From: Glandiceps talaboti
Taxonomy: Eukaryota; Hemichordata; Enteropneusta; Spengelidae
Direction of reading: 5' to 3'
Assembly (NCBI RefSeq): GCF_964340395.1
Contig: NC_135564.1
Coordinates: 20,262,107 to 20,326,106 of the forward strand
DNA length: 64,000 nucleotides
Shown piece by piece: positions 56,254-64,000 of the stretch. How positions within the stretch are numbered: position 1 is the first letter of the stretch; the number at the start of each line of letters is the position of its first letter. A program made the translations under genes and the position numbers. The notes beneath the pieces are model-generated. The model saw only the letters and a program-made list of their open reading frames with translations. It was not told the DNA's origin and searched no databases.

Positions 56254-56905
56254 GTAAGAAATCAAAATGATATGCAAATTAGCTGATAAGTTATGCAAAG
56301 AAATATTATCTCATGAGGTACCATGGGAAGGTTTATTAGCACACTGTACATCCTGCCATTGGTATTTGGATAAGATGATAAAATGCAAATTAGCAGATAA
56401 GTATCGCAAAGAAAATGTGTTTGTTATATAAAGGAACCTTGGGAGAGTTCATTTAGTGTAGAATTACAGCAAACTGTACATCCTACCATTGATATTCAGG
56501 TAAGGGGATATATGCAAATTAACTGATAATTAATGCAAAGAATTATTGTCTCATGAGGGACCATGGGAGTGTTCATTTAGTGTAGAATTGCAGCAGACTA
56601 CATCCTACCATTGATATTCAGGTATTAAAGGGGATTATGTGCAATTTAACTGATAATTAATGCAAAGAATTATTGTCTCATGAGGGACCATGGGAGTGTT
56701 CATTTAGTGTAGAATTGCAGCAGACTACATCCTACCATTGGTATTCAGGTATTAAAGGGGATTATGTGCAAATTAACTGATAATTTATGCAAAGAATTAT
56801 TGTCTCATGAGGGACCACGGGAGTGTTCATTTAGTGTAGACTGTACATCCTACCATTGGTATTCAGGTATTAAAGGGGATTATGTGCAAATCAGAAGATA
56901 GTTTA
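56254..56905 (+). repeat. Tandem partial copies of exon 20 and its donor (~120 bp x 5)
   Basis: Five decaying repeats of the unit 'ggaaccttgggagagtt.atttagtgtagaa...cctac.attgatattcag' plus 'gtaag...atgcaaattaactgataa' follow the true exon (starts ~56320, 56433, 56562, 56686, 56812). The second (56433-56503) keeps an open frame [16 protein letters not shown] and a GTAAGG donor. Later ones lose two bases (actacatcc) and carry GTATTA. Confidence 0.88.
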
Positions 56906-57004
56906 TGCAAAGAAACAAACATTGTCTCGAGAGTTACCTTGAGAGAGTTGACAAATTTTAATAGAGTTTTTTAGTTGAAATGAGTAAAATATGTAATGTT
57001 GTTA

Positions 57005-57115
57005 GTCTCAGTTATGTAATATATCCCAAACCTTCATAATATGGACATATATTATCCCAAACCTTCATAATATGGACATACATTATCCCAAACCTTCATA
57101 CTATGGACATACATT
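57005..57115. repeat. 31-bp tandem repeat, 3 copies
   Basis: 'tatcccaaaccttcataatatggaca' three times, with single-base changes. Confidence 0.85.
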
Positions 57116-57239
57116 ATTTGAGTCACTAATGTTTACTAAAGTTTGGTAACCCTGGTAATAGACGGGGGAAATATACATGTAGTCAAAATTGCTTAGATTC
57201 CCATACCTTGTATGTACCATGTTGGTTGGGAATCCCAAA

Positions 57240-57780
57240 AATGCTTTGGGAACTCAGGTAGATTTTACTACACTTAACAAAGCATTGGAAGGGAACCATT
57301 GTAAAGTGACTTGGGAACTCAGGTAGATTTTACTACACTTAACAAAGCATTGGAAGGGAACCATTGTAAAGTGACTTGGGAACTCAGGTAGATTTTACTA
57401 CACTTAACAAAGCATTGGAAGGGAACCATTGTAAAGTGACTTGGGAACTCAGGTAGATTTTACTACACTTAACAAAGCATTGGAAGGGAACCATTGTAAA
57501 GTGACTTGGGAACTCAGGTAGAGTTGCCAAATTACCACCCATAACAAAAACACTGGTAGGGAACCCTGGTGAAATGACTGGAGAACTCAGGTAGATTTTA
57601 CCTTCTAACCACCCTTAACAAAAACACTGGCAGGGAACCCTGGTAAAATGACTAGGGAACTCAGGTAGGTTTTACTTTCTAACCACCCTTAACAAAAACA
57701 CTGGTAGGGAACTGTGGTAAAATGACTGGACAACACAGGTTAATGTTACCTCCTACTTACTACCCTTAACAAAATCACTG
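57240..57780. repeat. 65-bp minisatellite, ~5 plus diverged copies
   Basis: 'ttgggaactcaggtagattt...ggaagggaaccattgtaaagtgac' repeats every 65 bp (57246, 57311, 57376, 57441, 57506), then three diverged units to about 57770. Similar phrases ('ggggaacttaggtacatttt') reappear at about 60790 and 60990. Confidence 0.9.
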
Positions 57781-58828
57781 AGTCAGTCATAACACTTATA
57801 AACCATTAGTCAGTCAGGTGTTTGTATGCCACAGAGCTTAGCCTCCAAAAACCAACATTCAAACTGATGAGTATTGTAGTAGACACAGGTGGTGGTCCCA
57901 TCATACATGTACTATGATTAAATAGCACTCACTACATAACATTAGTGTGTACACAGTCAAACTGACCCATTCTAAGGTTCCTAACCCTAATAAATTCATG
58001 TATGAGATTTTCACATCTCTTGAGATAAGTTAGCAGCAATCACCTAGACAAAGTCGTTGACTTGGAAAGATCTTTTCAGCCTTCAAGTATGAACACCAGG
58101 TGATTGCATTGTGCAGTTTGCCCTCAGTGTTGACTCACCTATGACTTATACATTCTTTATGAAGTCAGAAAGAAATGCCTGGTGATGTGGGATCATTCCT
58201 GAAATGTCTTGGCATTGTATAAATTCTGCCAATTCTGTGTAACTATTACATCATAGTTTAAATCAGGTACAAGGAACGTGACCACCCGTAGTGTTCCATA
58301 TATTTGAGTACACTATAAACATTTATTGACAGACAGACCCAGTCACACATGTATATTATCCCTAGTAAATACAACTTTAATATATTAAAATCTCACATTT
58401 ATCTAGATTAACTCATTGAAATCATCAACTCATCACCTATTTATAACTTGTGGATTTATTTATTTAATTTATCATACATCATATATATTTGTATATGTAC
58501 CATTCACACATGTTTGCCATATGGGTGACAATGTATGTGTGAATTCATTTTGTTCTTCTAAAAGTATCCTCGTATGAATTGAACCTAGATTGCAAATCTA
58601 AACAAATATTTCTAAAAAAAAATAAATGATTCTTTCATCCAAATCTAGAAACAAGATATTTTGTGCTGTAAGAGTATTCTTAATGCTGTATAAAAGTGTT
58701 CCCATATCATCAAATTTTAGCTCAAGATTATTTGCCATACTAGTTGACATTATACATTAAAATAGCCATTATGTTCAAAAGAAAAATCCTGCTTACTGAT
58801 AAATTAAATATTGTCATGTTTGTGTGTT
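57781..58828. other. Spacer, no gene seen
   Basis: AT-rich sequence without supported features. Confidence 0.5.
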
Positions 58829-59190
58829 TTAAAGCTGCACTCACTGCATCCCAACCATTTTTTTGGAAATATTTTGTTTGATATAATGCTTCACTCCAAA
58901 TATCATACATAGAACAATATTGAATCACCTGTGGGTACACATATTTGTGTAACTGTACACACGACATATTGTAGAATAAATCCTATCAATTGATTTTTGG
59001 GTCCGCACCCTAAAATCAGTGCCTCCAATGCAATCATGATTTCAACCTGTTACTGTACTACTTATGGATAAAATAGACCCCTAGTTAGCATGTACAATGT
59101 CTAATTTTTGGTATGTTAAAATTTTTTAGTGAATATATTATTGATTGATTAAAAAAAATAGTACTCCAGGTACAGCTAGTGTAGCCTTAA
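58829..59190 (-). mobile_element. TTAA-flanked MITE R3, copy 2
   Basis: Bounded by TTAA (58829-58832 and 59187-59190) with termini AAGCTGCACT and, reversed, AAGGCTACACT. It is the reverse complement of 32088-32436. Non-coding. Confidence 0.7.
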
Positions 59191-59729
59191 AATAAATATC
59201 AAACTGGTGTCTAAAAAAACTGAAATGAAATTATACAATTTACCCACATGACTAAGTGGAAATAGTGAAGATTTTATTAAAGTTGGAGAACTTAAAGCTT
59301 GTCAGTTTGATAGTCTATATACTATGCTGTTTATTTATCACTGTTTATTTGTACCAAATGTTTGATTTACAAATCATTTCATGTTTGTGTTTTCTTACTC
59401 CAATTCATTACATACACATGTCAGTGATGTCTCTAATTTGAATAATCCTAACTGACAACTTAGCTTACATTTTCCACTGTGTGACATCAAGACTATGATT
59501 TCCTAGTTGGTAGTATTTTAATAAACCACAAAGCTAAGATTATATCATGTAATATGACATGTTTCAACAGATGTGTTCCCATATACATATCATGATTTAT
59601 AGTTGATTAAAGTGGCCATATGAACGAGAATTGGGTATTTATTTTTAGAGATTTTAATTCCTAAAACAATTCTACTATGCTCTATATGAAAAAACTATAT
59701 AAACCATGCTTGTGTTTCTAATCCAATAA
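59191..59729. other. Spacer, no gene seen
   Basis: AT-rich sequence without supported features. Confidence 0.5.
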
Positions 59730-60000
59730 GGCCTTGGTTCCGGTTACGCGACCCCAACTAGTTTTTGACTGCCGACCCTAAACTTTTTTTTTACATATTT
59801 GAGAAAATCGCAAAAATTGTGAAGTCTCGCAAGAAATAGTGGATGCAAAAACTGATATCAAGGAGACAATATAAAACTGTTCTTCCAATCTGTAATGGCA
59901 GTACATCTGATAGGAAGAAATAAATAACACAGAGACCATATGGAAAACAATGGAAAACACAACTACCTAAACTAGACACTCACACATGACAAAAAAATAT
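59730..60000. mobile_element. GGCC-ended MITE R1, copy 2
   Basis: Starts TAA|GGCCTTGGTTCCGG and shares 'gtctcgcaagaaatagtggatgc', 'actgttcttccaatctgtaa' and 'gaccatatggaaaacaatgg' with 21343-21722. The right terminus is not recognisable, so its end is approximate. Confidence 0.65.
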
Positions 60001-62645
60001 ATATATTGGAAAAAACTATGAAAAAATATATACAATTTTACACATTTTATGATTTTTTTTTGCACTTTATTGAACATGAACATGTCGATTCTATGTAAAT
60101 ATTAAAAATATTAATAGATAAAATATTATCTCAAGTTAGCCATGACTCTTGAAAGTGAAACAACAGAGTAAAAACTGTGAAAATGCAACCACTCAAATTC
60201 TCTAGATTTTTATTTTATTTTTGAGACTATATAGAGTGTATCCCATTAAAATGACCTTTGACCTCCCAAGGTGACATGATTAGAATACATATCAGACTGT
60301 AGTCACACACTAGACTCTCTCACAGCTTTAGAATACATATCAGACTGTAGTTACACACTAGACGCTCTCACAGCTTTAATTTTAGTAAAGCGAAGTTCCG
60401 AGGACTGTGAGAGAGTCTAGTTACACACAGGATGGTGGGATACGATGGTGTGGAACATATTTTGTAAACATTACGCATTGAAAAGAGTCAGACTTCAGTA
60501 CACACTAATAATGTAGATGTACTGGTATAAGATAAATACATTGTGTACATGGTCCTAGCTTCTCTGCTTTGTTCTCAAAATCTAAAATGTAAACTTAAAA
60601 GTTTATTTAAAACGTCTGTTCATTTTGACTTAGTTTACATTATTTGTAATGTAAGCAGAAAGTTTCACAGTGTTTCTGACTAAGGTTGGTAGCCCTAGTA
60701 ACATAAAAAGGGGAAATTGGGGAAACTGATGTAGTTTTAGTGTGTGTTTTGCCATTATACCATTTGTTTTAGGAACCCTGCAAAACATAGTAACTGGGGA
60801 ACTTAGGTACATTTTACTTTGAAAGTACTGAGATACCATTTTCAATTACCAGCAGCAAAAACAAAACATCATTTTTCATTTTAGGCATAGACCACTATTA
60901 ATATATCTGTAGTATTTTTATTAGGCATAGTTTCCTGTACATTGCACTGTAATTTTGTTTGTGAACCCTGTAAAGGACAGTGATTTTTGGAACATATGTA
61001 CATTTTACTGTACCACTCTTATTAACAAAAGTACCAAGAGACCAATCTCACTCACCAGTAGCAAACACAAGTCATTTTGCTTTTTAGGAGTTGACCACTA
61101 ATACTTCTATAGTACTATTATTTGGTGATTTTGGTTTTGGTTACCCTAGAATTAAGACTTAAAGTCAAAACTTAACAACCGATGTGTGATGTGTAGTGCT
61201 TTTAGAAAGGTAGTTCTGTCTGTCAAAATGTTGTCTTTATTCAGAATTCTCTGTCGTTAAGGTGGACATCGTGATCACTATTAGCCTTCCAACGTGACTG
61301 GAAACATGGCAGTGTAAGTAGTGATTGCCATTCCATCACATAATATACAATACATGATGTTATGTATGACATGATAACAATCTGTTTCATCAGTATAAAG
61401 TGAATTATTGGAGTTAATCATATACTACTGAATTCTTTTATTTGTAAAGTTTGAGAAGAGTTTGATTTTACTGTTTAATAATAATAATGACAGACAGTCA
61501 TCACCCAAAAAGCCATGATTTCAGAAAAGGGCAAATGTAACCGTATAATCTTTGTACCTTTGAATAAATTTTGTTCTTTGGTAGGATTTCCACAAATGTG
61601 AACAGATAAACTGGCAAAAATTGTAAACTTTTGAAAAAGAAAAATTTCACTCTTGGTTTGTTTGTTTGTGGGGAGGGGGTGTCAGGATGTTTACGACTAA
61701 AATACTAAAATGACAAAATGACAAACTTGTACAAAAAAAATGGCTACTTGGGATTTTACAGTAAAATGACAAAATGTCTACTATGAATGTAAACATATAA
61801 TGTACTTTAGCTGTTAAATTATCATAAGAACTAGCAAAAAATTAAGTTTCATAAACTTTATGATGAGTGGCACTTGGTGGAAAAATACCAGGGTGGCCAT
61901 AATGTAAGCATGTCTTTCATATACTACATCTGATCTGAAATTAAGAGAGAAAGTGGCAAAAAATTGTAAACTTTAAACAATTTGTGACTGTTTGCATTTG
62001 GCGGGAAAAATGCCAGGATGTCTATTAACGTAAACACATAATGTACAGAACTATTGTTTAGTATGAAAGACCTGCGGGGTTTGAGATGTATTTGTGAACA
62101 TACTGTTGATAGACACTGTATTGATGTAACATTCTTTGATCCCATTGTTGCAGTGTAATCAGTTTTTACCTCCCCTACTTAGCTGGTATTTATTGGGCAT
62201 CGCCCAGACATATTATGACTTTTTTGTACAATGCTGGTTTCTATGTAGCTTGTAACTAATGGTTATAAATACTGCAGTCTTTGTTAAATCACTCAGTGTG
62301 AACTATTCTTGAACAGTCTTTTGTAGTAAAAGGACAGTATAGGTATATACTGTAATCTATCAAGATTTCTAAGAATTTTTGACTTGGGGTGCTAAGGCCA
62401 ACTAAAATAATAATGGTTCTGTTTACATACCTTTCAAAAATGGGCATCAATTTTTTAAAAAAACTTTCAGGCTCATGACATCTCTGCCAAGCTGTGTATC
62501 TTTCTTTTCAATTTTGTGATTTTCATTCCATTTCATATTTTTTCATATTACATAAAAAATAGTTTCAGAGTAGGGCATAAAAACAATGCAGGGTCAATCT
62601 ATCAAAACAACGGAATTTTGTTAACTCTTATTAAAATTTTAGCCT
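60001..62645. other. Spacer with small repeats; possible terminal exon at 61245
   Basis: A 48-bp duplication 'agaatacatatcagactgta' (60281, 60329) is followed by an inverted 'gactgtgagagagtctag' (60403). At 61245-61274 a good acceptor (ttgtctttattcag) precedes NSLSLRWTS and a stop in the phase needed after exon 20. This is only one of several possible 3' ends. 61700-62040 has loosely repeated 'ggcaaaaaattgtaaacttt' phrases. Confidence 0.4.
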
Positions 62646-62649
62646 TAAT

Positions 62650-63355
62650 TGTACAGTGGGTACACAGTGACTGTACAGTGGGTACACAGTGACTGTACAG
62701 TGGGTACACAGTGACTGTAAGGTCTGCAGACTGGGCACAGTGACTGTAAAGTCTGCACTGGGCACACAGTGACAGTACAGTCTGCAGACTGTGGGCACAC
62801 AGTGACTGTAAAGTCTGCACAGTGGGCACACAGTGACAGTACAGTCTGCAGACTGTGGGCACACAGTGACTGTAAAGTCTGCACAGTGGGTACACAGTGA
62901 CTGTAAAGTCTGCACTGGGTACACAGTGACTGTAAAGTCTGCAGACAGTGGGTACACAGTGACAGTACAGTCTGCAGACTGTGGGCACACAGTGACTGTA
63001 CAGTGCACAGTGGGTACACAGTGACTGTAAAGTCTGCACAGTGGGTACACAGTGACTGTAAAGTGGGTACACAGTGACTGTAAAGTCTGCACAGTGGGTA
63101 CACAGTGACTGTAAAGTGGGTACACAGTGACTAAAGTCTGCACAGTGGGTACAGTGACTGTAAAGTCTGCACAGTGGGTACACAGTGACTGTAAAGTGGG
63201 TACACAGTGACTGTAAAGTCTGCACAGTGGGTACAGTGACTGTAAAGTCTGCACAGTGGGTACACAGTGACTGTACAGTGGGTACACATTGACTGTAAAG
63301 TCTGCACAATAGGTACACAGTGACTGTAAAGTCTGCAGACAGTGGGTACAGTGAC
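62650..63355. repeat. ~31-bp minisatellite, ~22 irregular copies
   Basis: 'acagtgactgtaaagtctgcacagtgggtac' with frequent loss of 'gtctgcacagtg' or of 'acacag', and some units with 'tctgcagactgtgggc'. The long minus-strand Cys/His/Thr frames and the short plus-strand frame are artefacts of the repeat. Confidence 0.93.
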
Positions 63356-64000
63356 TCACAATTCACTGCTTTTATGGTGTAATGTTGATTGTAATAATGA
63401 ATTGAATAGAAGACACCTTTAGATGTTTTGTTATGTCTTTCAGACACTATCCCTTTGTTGTCATATGTGAGTGACTGACAGGGATTGACCAGTAGGTATG
63501 CAACCTGTCTGTACCAAAACTGTTTAGATTTGATTTTGATAATTTAGATCACATCTTTTGTATTGAATTCAAAGATATACAGTACAAAGTAACGATGACT
63601 GCACAAAATGGGAAATTTAAAATGTTACTTTTTTTTACATCATACATGCTGAATAGCAAGACTATGCTTGGATATGCAGTAAATTCAGACAGTGTTTGAG
63701 AAAGCTTTAAAAGTTGCAGAGGAAAGGGAATCTAGTTTAAATTTTCTATATTTTCAAATGAACTAAAGTAAACCGAAGTATAAAATCTTTGACATTTTTT
63801 CCCAATTTCCTCCTTTTTTTTACCAAGACTGGTCTATGATAAGAAGTTATTATTTTCATTTATCTGCCTGTATGATATACCTGTAGTCTAAACATTTTCC
63901 ATCTACTTCTGTGTTTGAAAACCAGTTGCATTAATGTCAAAATTAAGTTCATAAATTGTGGCAGAGATTTATAAATATTTTGTTTTCAAATTTAGTTTAC
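63356..64000. other. Spacer, no gene seen
   Basis: A strong acceptor-like 'ttatgtctttcag' at 63443 precedes a short open stretch, but nothing supports an exon. Confidence 0.4.

Noticed and set aside
62602-63447. Minus-strand Cys/His/Thr-rich frames of 152-281 codons
   Set aside because: Irregular ~31-bp satellite without termination codons. The frame depends only on array indels.

Overview
This window is AT-rich nuclear DNA from an invertebrate animal. The grounds are an intron-rich gene with GT-AG introns, non-LTR and Penelope-like retroelements, foldback and MITE-type DNA transposons, and about twenty tandem-repeat arrays. A marine deuterostome or lophotrochozoan fits, but the phylum cannot be fixed from the sequence. 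A run of 100 N (27696-27795) marks a scaffold gap.

Layout. 1-9480 is mostly repeats: a diverged ~1 kb direct duplication (1-1045 and 2680-3745), a 51-bp minisatellite, a foldback element with ~360-bp arms (4748-5826), and a ~165-bp higher-order repeat carrying ten octamer motifs (6440-7480). It also holds one candidate minus-strand gene for a hydrophobic protein (8302-8943) with a TATA box upstream, and a few possible small minus-strand exons near 3.8-4.2 kb. 9483-12905 is a non-LTR retrotransposon with endonuclease and reverse transcriptase, broken by two frameshifts. 14509-17298 is a second foldback element. 17254-19310 is a cluster of Penelope-like element (PLE) debris: a reverse-transcriptase piece, a GIY-YIG endonuclease piece, several hammerhead-ribozyme folds, a perfect 200-bp palindrome and four long (TA)n tracts.

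The one well-supported host gene is the orthologue of STK11IP (LIP1, LKB1-interacting protein) on the plus strand. I could follow 20 coding exons from 19940 to 56253, with matching splice phases and 1527 codons. They encode an N-terminal LIP1 region, about seven leucine-rich repeats, a PH-like region, a CxxC...CxxC pair, a long serine-rich segment that is one exon of 1522 nt, and the conserved C-terminal domain. Its promoter has CRE/ATF-, ETS- and YY1-type motifs and a strong upstream ORF. The introns carry most of the remaining repeats. Intron 19 (10.8 kb) contains 27 x 51-bp, 40 x 39-bp, ~11 x 49-bp and ~41 x 19-bp arrays. Downstream of exon 20, the 3' half of that exon and its splice donor are tandemly repeated. 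The last 7 kb holds more repeats and no further gene that I can support.

Most interesting signal: the palindrome at 18186-18385 is perfect over 100-bp arms and carries a complete hammerhead-ribozyme fold on each strand. It lies inside the PLE cluster.
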